Shown here in pieces: positions 53,778-64,000 of a stretch of DNA of 64,000 nucleotides (within the stretch, counting starts at the first letter, position 1; every line of letters starts with the position of its first letter). This stretch comes from Leclercia sp. LSNIH1 (GTDB lineage: Bacteria; Pseudomonadota; Gammaproteobacteria; Enterobacterales; Enterobacteriaceae). The stretch spans positions 1,798,001-1,862,000 of the forward strand of contig NZ_CP026167.1 in NCBI RefSeq assembly GCF_002902985.1, given 5' to 3'. Position numbers and translations under genes: made by a program. Under the pieces are notes generated by a model that was not told the origin of the DNA, did not search any database, and saw nothing but the letters and a program-made list of their open reading frames with translations.

Positions 53778-54476
53778 GTGAAAACAGCAATATTTTCAGT
53801 GGTGGCTGCAGGCGCGCTGGCCATCCTGATGGGATGTCATAACCGGGCAGAGGTGCAGGCGCTGGAGCCAGCCCATGAAGAGGCGCTAAAACCGATGCAG
53901 CAGAGCTGGCGGGGCGTTTTACCCTGCGCCGACTGCGAAGGTATCGAAACCTCACTGTTTCTGGAAAAAGATGGCACCTGGGTAATGAACCAACATTATC
54001 AGGGGACAAAGGCACCTTCCTCTTTCGCCAGCTACGGCAGTTGGGCGCGAACAGCGGATAAGCTGGTACTGACGGACACGCAGGGCGAAAAGCACTATTT
54101 CCGGGCGAAAGGCGAAGGGCTGGAGATGCTCGATCGGGAAGGAAATCCGATCGAGTCGCAGTTTAACTACACCCTGGCGCCCGTTAATGCTGCCCTGCCA
54201 TCAACGCCAATGGCGATGCGCGGCATGTATTTCTATATGGCTGATGCGGCGAGCTTCACCGACTGTGCCACCGGCAAAAAGGTGAGCGTAGCGAATAACG
54301 CGCAGCTGGAGCGGGATTACGCGGCGGCGCGCGGAAATGATACTAAACCGGTGCTGCTCACCGTGAACGGGCATTTTACTCTTGAGGCCAACCCGGACAG
54401 TGGTCAAAGCGTTAAAACGCTGATAGTCGATAAAGATGCAGCCTTCCAGGCTGGCAAAGATTGTCAGTCTCGTTGA
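53778..54476 (+). CDS. nlpE: Envelope-stress lipoprotein NlpE (CutF)
   Basis: NlpE is an outer-membrane lipoprotein that activates the Cpx pathway on surface contact, copper stress or lipoprotein-sorting failure. The 232-residue precursor has a lipobox LMGC with lipidated C20, the N-terminal domain with the CxxC pair C50-C53 (LPCADCEG) and a C-terminal OB-like domain with two further Cys. The start is GTG at 53778 after AAAAGGA. It is four residues shorter than E. coli NlpE and the C-terminal tail diverges. Confidence 0.95.
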   Translation: MKTAIFSVVAAGALAILMGCHNRAEVQALEPAHEEALKPMQQSWRGVLPCADCEGIETSLFLEKDGTWVMNQHYQGTKAPSSFASYGSWARTADKLVLTDTQGEKHYFRAKGEGLEMLDREGNPIESQFNYTLAPVNAALPSTPMAMRGMYFYMADAASFTDCATGKKVSVANNAQLERDYAAARGNDTKPVLLTVNGHFTLEANPDSGQSVKTLIVDKDAAFQAGKDCQSR

Positions 54477-54481
54477 GAAGC

Positions 54482-54506
54482 TGGGCCGGAGGGGGTTGCC
54501 GGCCCA
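54482..54506. terminator. Bidirectional hairpin between nlpE and yaeF
   Basis: TGGGCCGG (54482-54489) pairs with CCGGCCCA (54499-54506), followed by AATTAT. It lies between the convergent stops of nlpE and yaeF. The U tracts are weak on both strands. Confidence 0.55.
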
Positions 54507-54510
54507 ATTA

Positions 54511-55335
54511 TCAGGGCCTGAGTCCTACAAAGCGACGCGTTTTGATGTAAATTCCGGGTTTGAGATGGCCAATGTACCGTAGCTCTGTTTCAGGTTTATA
54601 GGTGGAAATATCGCCTTCACGCATATGCATCAAATCGGCAGGGCTTATCCAGCCCGATTCTGCCATCGTCAGCGGGTGACCCGCCTTCAGGAAGGCATCG
54701 CTAACAAATTCCGAACAAAACCACGCCTTTTTTTCATCTTCGCTTGTTCTGCTTAATTGCGCAGTGGCAAAGCCGCTAACGCACTGCTGGCGAAAAGTTT
54801 CTGAGAAGGGATTCAGCGAACATAATTGTTTTGTCACCATGAAGGGAACAAACTCAATTATTCCCCGATAGTTATAGCGGCTATGTTGCGCCTGCTCAGC
54901 AAATACTCTGATGGTTGCCGCTTGCTCGGGTGTCAGGTTGGGCACCCTTAAAGCGAATAATTTGTCGCTGTGCTGCATGGCATCTTCCAGGCTTATAATT
55001 TGCACCCCGTTGCCTGTCGCTTCTGCCACATCATGATTGCCGAGATAAACTGCAACGTGACTGACGGACGAGGTACTGAGCAGGCGAATGCCAAGGGACG
55101 TAATCCCGATGCTGGATGAGAAGAGAAGATCGCCAGCTTTAAGCTCTTTTTCGGTGATTTCGAGCAGCTTTTTTTCTGAAAGAGAACTCTGGCGCTGCAG
55201 TTTGATTGCCCATTTTTTCGACTGAGCCTCTACCGCATTTGCTGCGCTTTCCTGTCTGCTTACATCAAGCGTACAGCCGGAAAATAAAAAGAGAGAGGGA
55301 ACGAGCAGGCGATGCAACGCCCTGTGCATTTTCAT
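54511..55335 (-). CDS. yaeF: Putative lipoprotein with permuted NlpC/P60 peptidase fold, YaeF
   Basis: YaeF belongs to the YebB/YiiX group of circularly permuted NlpC/P60-type proteins; its substrate is unknown. The 274-residue precursor has a lipobox ending FSGC with C21 as the lipidation site. Candidate catalytic residues are H93 (SSVSHVAVYLG) and C207 (AWFCSEFVSDAF), and GDLLFSSSIGITSLGIR is the family opening. ATG at 55335 is used; 55329 is an alternative. The codons are more AT-rich than those of proS upstream. It follows the proS terminator. Confidence 0.9.
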   Translation of the reverse strand: MKMHRALHRLLVPSLFLFSGCTLDVSRQESAANAVEAQSKKWAIKLQRQSSLSEKKLLEITEKELKAGDLLFSSSIGITSLGIRLLSTSSVSHVAVYLGNHDVAEATGNGVQIISLEDAMQHSDKLFALRVPNLTPEQAATIRVFAEQAQHSRYNYRGIIEFVPFMVTKQLCSLNPFSETFRQQCVSGFATAQLSRTSEDEKKAWFCSEFVSDAFLKAGHPLTMAESGWISPADLMHMREGDISTYKPETELRYIGHLKPGIYIKTRRFVGLRP

Positions 55336-55352
55336 ATCTTTTACAATCCTTG

Positions 55353-55385
55353 TAAAAAAGAGGCCCTGAAAATCAGGGCCTCTTA
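55353..55385 (-). terminator. Terminator of proS
   Basis: On the minus strand an 11-bp perfect stem AGAGGCCCTGA/TCAGGGCCTCT is followed by TTTTT, directly after the proS stop. Confidence 0.92.
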
Positions 55386-55390
55386 CGACA

Positions 55391-57109
55391 TCAACCTTTG
55401 ATGTTTTTGATTAAATACTCAAGCACGTCACCGGTTTTAATCATCTGCTTCTCACCGTTACGACGATACTTATACTCGATTTCGTCATTATCGAGGTTAC
55501 GATCGCCGATCACGATGGTGTGCGGAATGCCGATCAGTTCCATATCCGCAAACATCACGCCTGGGCGCTCTTTACGATCGTCCATCAGCACTTCGATACC
55601 CTGCGCACGCAGCTCGCTGTAGAGTTTTTCCGCCAGCTCCTGCACACGGTAGGACTTATGCATGTTCATCGGCAGGATCGCCACCTGGAACGGAGCGATG
55701 TTGTCCGGCCAGACAATGCCACGCTCGTCGTAGTTCTGCTCGATAGCGGCAGCAACCACACGGGTTACACCAATACCGTAGCAGCCCATGGTCAGGACCT
55801 GGTTGCGGCCATCTTCACCCTGAACGGCGGCGTTCAGCGCGCGGGAGTATTTATCACCCAGCTGGAAGATATGACCGACTTCGATACCGCGTTTGATCAT
55901 CAGGGTGCCGTTGCCGTCCGGGCTTGGATCGCCTGCCACCACGTTACGAATATCCGCCACTTCTGGCGTCGCGACGTCGCGATCCCAGTTAATGCCGAAA
56001 TAGTGTTTGCCGTCGATGTTCGCGCCAGCGGAGAAGTCGCTCATCGCGGCGACCGTGCGGTCAACCACAACAGGAACAGGCATATTCACCGGACCCAGAG
56101 AACCAGGACCCGCGTTGACGACGGCGCGGATTTCCGCTTCCGTTGCGAAGGTTAACGGGCTTGCAACCTGTGGCAGCTTCTCGGCTTTCACTTCGTTCAA
56201 CTCGTGATCGCCACGGACCAGCAGAGCAACCAGCGGGTAGGCGCTGCCTTCGGTGGATTTCACCAGCAGGGTTTTGACCGTTTTTTCGATCGGCAGATTG
56301 AACTGCTCAACCAGCTCGGCGATGGTTTTCGCGTTTGGTGTATCAACCAGCTTCATCTCTTCGGTTGCCGCAGCACGTGGCGCTTTTGGCGCCAGAGCTT
56401 CTGCAAACTCAATGTTCGCGGCGTAATCAGAGGAGTCAGAGAAGATCACATCGTCTTCACCGCTCTGTGCCAGTACCTGGAACTCATGGGATGCGCTACC
56501 GCCGATAGAACCGGTATCAGCCTGAACGGCGCGGAAATCCAGCCCCATGCGGGAGAAGATTTTGCTGTACGCTTCGTACATCTTGTCATAGGTCTCCTGC
56601 AGCGATTCCTGAGAAGTGTGGAAAGAGTAAGCATCTTTCATCAGGAATTCGCGAGAGCGCATGACGCCAAAACGTGGACGCACTTCATCACGGAATTTGG
56701 TCTGGATCTGGAAGAAGTTCAGCGGCAGCTGCTTGTATGAGCTCAGCTCGTTGCGGATCAGATCGGTAATGACCTCTTCATGCGTTGGGCCGAGAACGAA
56801 TGGACGATCGCCACGATCGGCAATACGCAGCAGTTCCGGACCATACTGCTCCCAGCGACCACTCTCCTGCCACAGTTCAGAGGGCTGAACTACCGGCATT
56901 AACACCTCGATAGCACCGGCGTTATTCATCTCTTCACGCACGATGTTTTCGACTTTTTTCAGGACGCGCACGCCGGTCGGCAACCAGGTGTATAACCCGG
57001 AGGCCAGCTTGCGGATCATCCCGGCGCGCAGCATCAGCTGGTGGCTGATCACCTCGGCGTCGGCAGGTGTCTCCTTCAGAGTGGAGAGCAGATATTGGCT
57101 AGTACGCAT
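55391..57109 (-). CDS. proS: Prolyl-tRNA synthetase
   Basis: ProS charges tRNA-Pro. The 572-residue bacterial-type product has class II motifs: motif 1 around [19 protein letters not shown], motif 2 ([25 protein letters not shown]) and motif 3 ([17 protein letters not shown]). It also has the inserted YbaK-like editing domain (about 224-407) that clears Ala-tRNA-Pro, and the C-terminal anticodon domain. The start [19 protein letters not shown] is typical. trmO lies 111 bp upstream on the same strand. Confidence 0.98.
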   Translation of the reverse strand: MRTSQYLLSTLKETPADAEVISHQLMLRAGMIRKLASGLYTWLPTGVRVLKKVENIVREEMNNAGAIEVLMPVVQPSELWQESGRWEQYGPELLRIADRGDRPFVLGPTHEEVITDLIRNELSSYKQLPLNFFQIQTKFRDEVRPRFGVMRSREFLMKDAYSFHTSQESLQETYDKMYEAYSKIFSRMGLDFRAVQADTGSIGGSASHEFQVLAQSGEDDVIFSDSSDYAANIEFAEALAPKAPRAAATEEMKLVDTPNAKTIAELVEQFNLPIEKTVKTLLVKSTEGSAYPLVALLVRGDHELNEVKAEKLPQVASPLTFATEAEIRAVVNAGPGSLGPVNMPVPVVVDRTVAAMSDFSAGANIDGKHYFGINWDRDVATPEVADIRNVVAGDPSPDGNGTLMIKRGIEVGHIFQLGDKYSRALNAAVQGEDGRNQVLTMGCYGIGVTRVVAAAIEQNYDERGIVWPDNIAPFQVAILPMNMHKSYRVQELAEKLYSELRAQGIEVLMDDRKERPGVMFADMELIGIPHTIVIGDRNLDNDEIEYKYRRNGEKQMIKTGDVLEYLIKNIKG

Positions 57110-57220
57110 GTTGTTACGGTTCCATTTCGAAGAGTGGAACAGGCTGACCGGCAGCCTGACACAAAAAAAGTGGTTTAGTTTACCAGTGTGGCAAAGATGC
57201 CAAAAGAGAAGAGGATAAAA

Positions 57221-57928
57221 TTACTGCGGCTCGAGGGCAAACACTTCAAAGCCCGCCGCGGTAACGCGCCAGCGAACGTTAAAATCCAGCAACAGGACGG
57301 CGTAGGTTTTCCCTGCCTCTTCCTCTTTACGGTAGGCCGGACGGGGATCCTGGGCCAGCACGTCGATGATAAATTCCCGCAGTCGAGGATAGCGCTTCTC
57401 CAGCTGGATCAACTGGGGGGTGAGCGCATCGGTAAACCAGACCGGCGTATCTGCCTGGGGGGCCTGCTGGGCGTAGCTGGCACGCGCATCCGGCAAGGCT
57501 TCTGCAAAGGGCAGGTAAGGTTTGATATCCACTACGGGCGTACCGTCCACCAGATCCAGGCTGCCAAGCTCCAGAATCACCTGATCCTTCTGGCAGCGAA
57601 TGCCTTTCAGTTCGATGAGCGACATACCGACAGGGTTTGGACGAAAGGTCGAGCGCGTGGCAAACACTCCCATTCGGGCGTTACCGCCGAGACGAGGTGG
57701 GCGCACGGTAGGGCGCCAGCCGCCAGCCATGGTCTGATGAAAGATAAACAGCACCCACAGGTGGCTGAACGCTTCCAGTCCGCGCACGGCATCGGCCTGA
57801 TTATAGGGCGCGAGCAAGTGAAGTTCGCCGCTACAGCTTTTCACCAGACCAGGCTGGCGTGGCACGGCAAACTTCTCTTTATAGGGTGAGCGAATAACGC
57901 CTATCTGCTCGAACTGGAATGCACTCAT
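57221..57928 (-). CDS. trmO: tRNA (N6-threonylcarbamoyladenosine(37)-N6)-methyltransferase
   Basis: TrmO (TsaA, YaeB) methylates t6A37 to m6t6A37 in tRNA-Thr(GGU) using SAM. The 235-residue product starts MSAFQFEQIGVIRSPYKEKFAVPRQ (seen in blocks), has the beta-barrel TsaA domain with FRPNPVGMSLIELK and LDLVDGTPVVDIKPYLPF, and a C-terminal extension ending FEVFALEP. The ATG overlaps the rcsF stop (ATGA), so rcsF-trmO are translationally coupled. Confidence 0.96.
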   Translation of the reverse strand: MSAFQFEQIGVIRSPYKEKFAVPRQPGLVKSCSGELHLLAPYNQADAVRGLEAFSHLWVLFIFHQTMAGGWRPTVRPPRLGGNARMGVFATRSTFRPNPVGMSLIELKGIRCQKDQVILELGSLDLVDGTPVVDIKPYLPFAEALPDARASYAQQAPQADTPVWFTDALTPQLIQLEKRYPRLREFIIDVLAQDPRPAYRKEEEAGKTYAVLLLDFNVRWRVTAAGFEVFALEPQ

Positions 57929-58329
57929 TTCGCCGAGACGTTAAGGGCAGAACCTACGCAAACGGCCTGACGATAGCAGCCAGGTGTGCCGCTGGTAACT
58001 TCGCAGCTGTGCAGCAGAACCGCATTGGCCTTCATTTTAGAGGCATTGATCTGCATGCGTTTACGCGCAGTAGGGATATTTGGAGGAGAATCCTGGTTGG
58101 TGGCCTGGCAAGATTCGCCCGAGACTTCACCCAGATCGCGGAACGGTTTACCCACTAAATCTTCAGCCTTGGTATAGATTCTGACCGGCGCAGGACGTGG
58201 TGCTTTTGGCTTTTCAGGCTCCACTTTCGGCGGGGTTGCTGTGCTTTTAACAGGTTCAACAGGAGATCTGCTTAGCATAGAACAACCGCTCAGCATCAGT
58301 GCTAAAAGACAGATCGGTAAAGCACGCAT
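57925..58329 (-). CDS. rcsF: Rcs stress-sensing outer membrane lipoprotein RcsF
   Basis: RcsF reports outer-membrane and peptidoglycan damage to the Rcs phosphorelay through IgaA and is threaded into OMPs by BamA, whose gene is also in this window. The 134-residue precursor has lipobox LSGC with C16, a Pro/Lys-rich linker (about 22-50), and a domain with four Cys (C74, C109, C118, C124) that form two nonconsecutive disulfides in E. coli. Length equals E. coli RcsF. It lies downstream of metQ and overlaps trmO. Confidence 0.97.
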   Translation of the reverse strand: MRALPICLLALMLSGCSMLSRSPVEPVKSTATPPKVEPEKPKAPRPAPVRIYTKAEDLVGKPFRDLGEVSGESCQATNQDSPPNIPTARKRMQINASKMKANAVLLHSCEVTSGTPGCYRQAVCVGSALNVSAK

Positions 58330-58392
58330 ATTGTTTCCTCAATGAATAATCAAATCGTCAGATATTGAATCAGTTGCCTGCATAAATGACAA

Positions 58393-58410
58393 GACGGGCT
58401 TACGCCCGTC
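58393..58410 (-). terminator. Hairpin after metQ
   Basis: GACGGGC and GCCCGTC form a 7-bp stem with a 4-nt loop; on the minus strand TTGTCATTTAT follows. It is a likely terminator of metNIQ ahead of rcsF. Confidence 0.6.
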
Positions 58411-58436
58411 CTGAATGATATTACACAAAGGTAAGA

Positions 58437-59252
58437 TTACCAGCCTTTAACTGCACCACCGTTAAAGACTTTGTTTGCTTCCTGGTAAACTTCATCAGAC
58501 TGGTAAGCCTGGACGAACTTCTTCACGTTTTCCGCATCTTTGTTATCTTCGCGGGTAACGATCAGGTTAACGTACGGAGAGTCTTTATCTTCCACGAAGA
58601 TACCGTCTTTCGCTGGCGTCAGGTTAATCTGGCTGGCGTAAGTGGTGTTGATAACCGCCAGGGCGATCTGCGCATCATCCAGAGAACGTGGCAGCTGTGG
58701 CGCTTCCAGCTCAACAATTTTCAGGTTTTTTGGATTCTCGGTCACGTCCAGAACGGTCGGCAGCAGGCCAACACCATCTTTCAGTTTAATCAGACCCACT
58801 TTCTGCAGCAGCAGCAGGGAACGGCCAAGGTTGGTTGGATCGTTAGGTACTGCTACCTGAGAACCGTCCTGCAGTTCTTCTAATGATTTGATTTTTTTGG
58901 AGTAGCCCGCGATTGGGTAAACGAAAGTATTGCCCACCGCAACCAGCTTGTAGCCACGATCTTTGATCTGCTGATCCAGGTACGGTTTGTGCTGGAAGGC
59001 GTTAGCATCGATATCGCCTTTGCTCAGCGCTTCGTTAGGCAGTACATAATCGTTAAACGTCACCAGCTCCACGTCCAGGCCATACTTCTCTTTCGCCACT
59101 TTCGCTGCCGTCTCTGCAACCTGCTGCTCCGCACCGACGATAACACCCACTTTGATGTGGTTTGGATCTTTTTCGTCCTGGCCACAACCTACCAGTGCCA
59201 GAGAGCCGATCAGCGCGCCTACCGCAGCAAAGGTCTTAAATTTAAACGCCAT
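58437..59252 (-). CDS. metQ: D-methionine ABC transporter binding lipoprotein MetQ
   Basis: MetQ binds D- and L-methionine for the MetNI transporter. The 271-residue precursor has lipobox LVGC at residues 20-23 with C23 as lipid anchor and starts MAFKFKTFAAVGALIGS. The NLPA-family core includes VTFNDYVLPNEALSKGDIDANAFQHKPYL (in blocks) and PNDPTNLGRSLLLL. It is third in metN-metI-metQ, 39 bp after metI, and should share MetJ repression. Confidence 0.98.
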   Translation of the reverse strand: MAFKFKTFAAVGALIGSLALVGCGQDEKDPNHIKVGVIVGAEQQVAETAAKVAKEKYGLDVELVTFNDYVLPNEALSKGDIDANAFQHKPYLDQQIKDRGYKLVAVGNTFVYPIAGYSKKIKSLEELQDGSQVAVPNDPTNLGRSLLLLQKVGLIKLKDGVGLLPTVLDVTENPKNLKIVELEAPQLPRSLDDAQIALAVINTTYASQINLTPAKDGIFVEDKDSPYVNLIVTREDNKDAENVKKFVQAYQSDEVYQEANKVFNGGAVKGW

Positions 59253-59291
59253 GTTTTTATCCTTAACTCGTCGAGTTTGTGTTGTGTAACG

Positions 59292-59945
59292 TTATTTGTG
59301 CGTAACAGCCCGGACGATGCGATCGCCAGAGAATTGAATGAGATAAACCAGTACAACCAGCAGAACCAGCACGGTATTCATAACGGTAGCATTGTAGCCA
59401 ATGTAACCATACTGATAGCCGATCTGTCCCAGACCGCCGGCGCCTACCGCACCACCCATCGCTGAGTAACCCACCAGAGTAATGAGCGTGATGGTGGCCG
59501 CGTTGACCAGACCTGGTAATGCTTCTGGCAGTAAGACCTTGCGAACGATCTGCATCGGCGTCGCACCCATGGCGCGGGACGCTTCAATCAGGCCCGATGG
59601 GATCTCTAACAGCGCGTTCTCAACCATACGGGCGATAAACGGTGCCGCGCCCACGGTCAGGGGGACGATGGCAGCCTGCAGGCCAATGGACGTGCCCACA
59701 ATAACGCGAGTGAAGGGGATCATCCATACCAACAGAATGATGAAGGGAATGGAACGGAAGATGTTCACCAGCGCGGAGAGCGTGCGGTAAAGTTTTGCGT
59801 TCTCAATTATCTGGCCCGGACGGGTAACGTACAGCAGCACGCCCACCGGCAGACCAATGACAAAACCGAAGAAGCCCGATACGAAGGTCATCGCCAGCGT
59901 TTCCCATACGCCGCGTGCCAGCAACCACATCATTGCCTCAGACAT
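59292..59945 (-). CDS. metI: D-methionine ABC transporter permease MetI
   Basis: MetI forms the homodimeric channel of the methionine importer. The 217-residue product has five membrane segments and the permease EAA motif [21 protein letters not shown] near residues 120-140, which docks with MetN. The ATG at 59945 (MSEAMMWLL) gives the E. coli length; a start five codons upstream is rejected. It overlaps the end of metN by 8 bp. Confidence 0.97.
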   Translation of the reverse strand: MSEAMMWLLARGVWETLAMTFVSGFFGFVIGLPVGVLLYVTRPGQIIENAKLYRTLSALVNIFRSIPFIILLVWMIPFTRVIVGTSIGLQAAIVPLTVGAAPFIARMVENALLEIPSGLIEASRAMGATPMQIVRKVLLPEALPGLVNAATITLITLVGYSAMGGAVGAGGLGQIGYQYGYIGYNATVMNTVLVLLVVLVYLIQFSGDRIVRAVTHK

Positions 59946-60969
59946 AACCCAGTACCTCAACTTTTACATGATGCTCTTGCAGCCAGGCGATCGCCGCCTG
60001 CGTATCTTCTTGCGTACCGTGCATTTCAGTCAGCATGATGCCGAACTTCACGCCACCGGCGTAATCCATCTGCGCGCTAATAATGTTGTTGTTCACATTG
60101 AAGCGGCGGGCAGTTTCTGACAGCAGCGGGGCATCCACTGACTTGCCGGTAAACTCCATCCGCAGCATTGGAACGCTGTTTGCTTCTGGTTGTGCCTTTA
60201 AACGTGCCAGATAGTCTTCCGGAATATCCAGATGCAGCGTGGCCTGAATAAACTGCTGCGCCAGTGGGGTTTTCGGATGCGAGAACACTTCGCTGACGGT
60301 GTCTTGTTCAATCAGTTCACCCTGGCTTATCACCGCCACACAGTCGCAGATGCGCTTAACCACATCCATCTCGTGCGTAATAAGGAGGATGGTCAGCCCC
60401 AGGCGACGGTTAATGTCCTTTAAGAGCTCCAGAATCGAGCGGGTCGTTGCCGGATCCAGGGCGCTGGTGGCTTCGTCACAGAGCAATACTTTAGGATTAC
60501 TGGCCAGCGCACGCGCAATCGCCACGCGCTGTTTTTGTCCGCCGGACAAGTTGGCCGGGAAGGTGTCGTGCTTCTCGCTCAGACCGACCAGATCCAGCAG
60601 TTCGGTGACGCGACGTTTGATTTCGTCTTTGGGCGTGTTATCCAGCTCCAGCGGCAGGGCAACGTTGCCAAACACGGTGCGCGAAGAGAGCAGGTTAAAG
60701 TGCTGGAAGATCATGCCAATCTGGCGGCGGGCTTTAGTCAGTTCTGCTTCTGAAAGCGTAGTCAGTTCCGTACCATCAACCTGAACGTGGCCTTCAGTCG
60801 GGCGTTCAAGCAGGTTAACGCAACGAATGAGCGTACTTTTACCTGCACCTGAGGCGCCAATGACGCCATAAATCTGTCCAGCCGGAACATGCAGGCTAAC
60901 GTTGTTCAACGCCTGAATGGTACGGTTCCCTTGCTGGAACACTTTGGTGATATTCGAAAGTTTAATCAT
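59938..60969 (-). CDS. metN: D-methionine ABC transporter ATP-binding protein MetN
   Basis: MetN powers methionine import and is inhibited by internal methionine through its C-terminal domain. The 343-residue product has Walker [10 protein letters not shown] at residues 38-46, [15 protein letters not shown], Walker [13 protein letters not shown]-loop LITHEMDVV, and the NIL methionine-sensing domain (about 265-343). It is the first gene of metNIQ, with Met boxes upstream, and diverges from gmhB. Confidence 0.98.
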   Translation of the reverse strand: MIKLSNITKVFQQGNRTIQALNNVSLHVPAGQIYGVIGASGAGKSTLIRCVNLLERPTEGHVQVDGTELTTLSEAELTKARRQIGMIFQHFNLLSSRTVFGNVALPLELDNTPKDEIKRRVTELLDLVGLSEKHDTFPANLSGGQKQRVAIARALASNPKVLLCDEATSALDPATTRSILELLKDINRRLGLTILLITHEMDVVKRICDCVAVISQGELIEQDTVSEVFSHPKTPLAQQFIQATLHLDIPEDYLARLKAQPEANSVPMLRMEFTGKSVDAPLLSETARRFNVNNNIISAQMDYAGGVKFGIMLTEMHGTQEDTQAAIAWLQEHHVKVEVLGYV

Positions 60970-61045
60970 TAGATTATTTTTATCGTATGTAAGTTAGCCG
61001 TGGCATTTTCTGCTGCCTGATACGGGCGATGACCGTCAACAAAAC

Positions 61046-61069
61046 GGATGTTAAGGCATCCAGACGTCT
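61046..61069 (-). promoter_or_regulatory. MetJ operator (tandem Met boxes)
   Basis: 61062-61069 is a perfect Met box, AGACGTCT. The two preceding 8-mers, AGGCATCC (61054-61061) and GGATGTTA (61046-61053), are weaker matches in register (5/8 and 4/8). The array is 77-100 bp upstream of metN, fitting MetJ-SAM repression of metNIQ. Confidence 0.8.
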
Positions 61070-61156
61070 AAATCAATCCAACTCTGCGCGATGAGCACTT
61101 TCTTGCGCAGTGAAACATGAGATACTACGCAGACATCCCTATTCAGGAGCAAACCG

Positions 61157-61723
61157 GTGGCAAAATCAGTACCCGCAATTTTTCTCGATCGTGACGGCAC
61201 AATTAATGTCGATCATGGTTATGTGCATGAGATAGACGAATTTGAATTCATCGATGGCGTTATTGAAGCCATGCGTGAATTAAAAGAGATGGGATTTGCG
61301 CTGGTGGTCGTCACCAACCAGTCAGGTATCGCGCGCGGTAAATTCACCGAAGCACAGTTTGAGACCTTAACGGAATGGATGGACTGGTCACTGGCGGATC
61401 GCGGCGTTGATCTGGACGGTATCTATTATTGTCCGCATCACCCACAGGGGACCGTAGACGAGTATCGCCAGACCTGTGATTGCCGAAAACCACACCCGGG
61501 TATGCTCACTTCCGCACAAGAGTTCCTTCATATAGATATGAGCGCTTCATATATGGTGGGCGATAAACTGGAAGATATGCAGGCAGCTGCCGCGGCAGGC
61601 GTGGGTCATAAAATTCTGGTGCGTACTGGCAAGCCTGTCACGCCTGAAGCGGAAAATGCAGCGGATTGCGTGATTAACAGCCTGGCAGTGCTGCCGGAAA
61701 CCATCAAAAAGCAGCAAAAATAG
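61157..61723 (+). CDS. gmhB: D-glycero-beta-D-manno-heptose 1,7-bisphosphate 7-phosphatase
   Basis: GmhB removes the C7 phosphate from heptose bisphosphate in ADP-heptose synthesis for the LPS inner core. The 188-residue HAD-superfamily product has nucleophile D11 and acid/base D13 (FLDRDGT), VVTNQSG as motif II, and the zinc loop CPHHP…[13 protein letters not shown] is motif IV. The start is GTG, as the family start [11 protein letters not shown] requires. It lacks the last few residues of the E. coli C-terminus. It ends 365 bp before the 16S gene. Confidence 0.97.
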   Translation: MAKSVPAIFLDRDGTINVDHGYVHEIDEFEFIDGVIEAMRELKEMGFALVVVTNQSGIARGKFTEAQFETLTEWMDWSLADRGVDLDGIYYCPHHPQGTVDEYRQTCDCRKPHPGMLTSAQEFLHIDMSASYMVGDKLEDMQAAAAAGVGHKILVRTGKPVTPEAENAADCVINSLAVLPETIKKQQK

Positions 61724-61750
61724 GCGTTGTGGCGAAAAGGTGAGCGGTTG

Positions 61751-61807
61751 AAATAAAATTGTCTTTTTCCGCTTGTCAGCGCCGAAGAACTCCCTATAAT
61801 GCGCCTC
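61751..61807 (+). promoter_or_regulatory. rRNA operon promoter P1 with UP-like region
   Basis: TTGTCA (61773-61778) and a perfect TATAAT (61795-61800) are 16 nt apart, followed by the GC-rich discriminator GCGCCTCC typical of stringent rrn P1. An AT-rich stretch (61751-61769) just upstream fits an UP element; Fis sites probably lie further upstream but I cannot place them. P1 would be repressed by ppGpp and DksA, whose gene opens this window. Confidence 0.85.
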
Positions 61808-61880
61808 CATCGACACGGCAGATGTGAATCACTTCACACAAACAGCCGGGCCGGTTGAGGAGAAAAGCGAAAATAATCGC

Positions 61881-61908
61881 TTGACTCTGAAAGAGGAAAG
61901 CGTAATAT
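61881..61908 (+). promoter_or_regulatory. rRNA operon promoter P2
   Basis: TTGACT (61881-61886) and TAATAT (61903-61908) are 16 nt apart, about 108 bp after P1, the usual P1-P2 arrangement. Confidence 0.8.
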
Positions 61909-61946
61909 ACGCCACCTCGCAACGGTGAGCGAAAGCCGCGTTGCAC

Positions 61947-61958
61947 TGCTCTTTAACA
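61947..61958 (+). promoter_or_regulatory. rrn leader antitermination site boxA
   Basis: TGCTCTTTAACA is the canonical rrn boxA bound by NusB-S10 in the antitermination complex. The remaining leader to 62088 holds the 16S processing stem and otherwise no gene. Confidence 0.9.
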
Positions 61959-61963
61959 ATTTA

Positions 61964-61984
61964 TCAGACAATCTGTGTGGGCAC
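61964..61984 (+). other. 5' arm of the 16S RNase III processing stalk
   Basis: These 21 bases are complementary to 63651-63671 with a single G-U pair. The two arms flank the 16S gene and form the long stem cut by RNase III in pre-rRNA. Confidence 0.88.
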
Positions 61985-62088
61985 TCAAAGTGACATGGAT
62001 TCTTAACGTCCTCGGACGAAAAATGAATACCAAGTCTCTGAGTGAACACGTAATTCATTACGAAGTTTAATTCACGAGCATCAAACTT

Positions 62089-63628
<1,540 letters not shown>

Positions 63629-63650
63629 CCTTAAAGAACCTGCCTTTGCA

Positions 63651-63671
63651 GTGCTCACACAGATTGTCTGA
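63651..63671 (+). other. 3' arm of the 16S RNase III processing stalk
   Basis: Pairs with 61964-61984 over 21 positions, one of them G-U. It lies 22 nt after the mature 16S 3' end. Confidence 0.88.
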
Positions 63672-63698
63672 TGAAAATTAGCAGTAAAAAATCTCTGC

Positions 63699-63775
<77 letters not shown>

Positions 63776-63811
63776 AATTTGCAACGCAAATTGGAAGAGA
63801 TTGACCACGAT

Positions 63812-63887
63812 GGGGCTATAGCTCAGCTGGGAGAGCGCCTGCCTTGCACGCAGGAGGTCTGCGGTTCGATCCCGCATAGCTCCACCA
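63812..63887 (+). tRNA. alaV: tRNA-Ala (anticodon UGC)
   Basis: A 76-nt cloverleaf starts GGGGCTATAGCTCAGC, has anticodon TGC at 63845-63847 in CCTTGCACG, T-arm GGTTCGATCCC and an encoded 3' ACCA. It is the second spacer tRNA. The Ile-Ala pair identifies an rrnA/D/H-type operon. Confidence 0.98.
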
Positions 63888-63906
63888 TCTTTACTGCGAA
63901 AACCTG

Positions 63907-63958
63907 AAAACTTCAGAGTGTACCTGCAAGGGTGCGCTGCGAAGTTTTGCTCTTTAAA
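63907..63958 (+). promoter_or_regulatory. Spacer boxB-like hairpin and boxA before 23S
   Basis: AAAACTTC (63907-63914) pairs with GAAGTTTT (63941-63948), followed by TGCTCTTTAAA (63948-63958), a second boxA. This is the antitermination and processing region ahead of the 23S gene. The 23S gene itself starts beyond the window. Confidence 0.75.
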
Positions 63959-64000
63959 AATCTGGATCAAGCTGAAAATTGAAACGACACACTGTGTCTG

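Overview
The window is a contiguous chromosomal backbone segment of a member of the Enterobacteriaceae. Gene order, protein lengths and protein sequences follow the Escherichia coli K-12 region from gluQ-dksA to rrnH almost gene for gene. The GC-rich codon usage and the 16S variable regions suggest a genus near Enterobacter, Leclercia, Lelliottia or Citrobacter rather than Escherichia, but I cannot fix the genus from sequence alone. I see no prophage, insertion sequence, integron, CRISPR array, toxin-antitoxin pair or foreign island, and no frameshifted gene.

Layout. 1-4.5 kb: gluQ (5' end only), dksA, sfsA and thpR leftward, then the helicase gene hrpB rightward. 4.6-13.3 kb: mrcB (PBP1B) and the Fur-type ferrichrome system fhuA-fhuC-fhuD-fhuB. 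13.4-20.5 kb: hemL, clcA, erpA, the mtnN-btuF-yadS cluster and dgt. 20.5-28.3 kb: degP behind a sigma-E/Cpx-type promoter, cdaR, then yaeH, dapD, glnD and map leftward. 28.3-48.1 kb: a long rightward run. It holds rpsB-tsf, pyrH, frr and dxr, then the envelope/replication cluster uppS-cdsA-rseP-bamA-skp-lpxD-fabZ-lpxA-lpxB-rnhB-dnaE-accA. 48.1-61 kb: ldcC, yaeR, tilS, yaeP-rof, yaeQ-arfB, nlpE, yaeF, proS, rcsF-trmO and metN-metI-metQ. 61.1-64 kb: gmhB and the start of an rRNA operon (P1/P2, boxA, 16S, tRNA-Ile, tRNA-Ala). The window ends before 23S.

How the genes fit together. The core is envelope biogenesis. dxr and uppS make undecaprenyl diphosphate, cdsA makes CDP-diacylglycerol, lpxD/A/B and fabZ make lipid A and its acyl chains, and accA supplies malonyl-CoA. 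bamA and skp assemble outer-membrane proteins, degP and rseP police them, mrcB builds peptidoglycan, and nlpE and rcsF are outer-membrane stress sensors. Gene-expression genes (rpsB, tsf, frr, map, proS, tilS, trmO, arfB, rof, dksA, rRNA) are interleaved with them.

No undescribed multi-gene system was found. The observations most worth checking are small. A promoter followed at once by an intrinsic terminator lies upstream of uppS. A perfect palindrome lies ahead of cdaR. REP elements sit at the first three convergent gene junctions. yaeI is missing between yaeH and dapD. A terminator lies inside the fhu operon.
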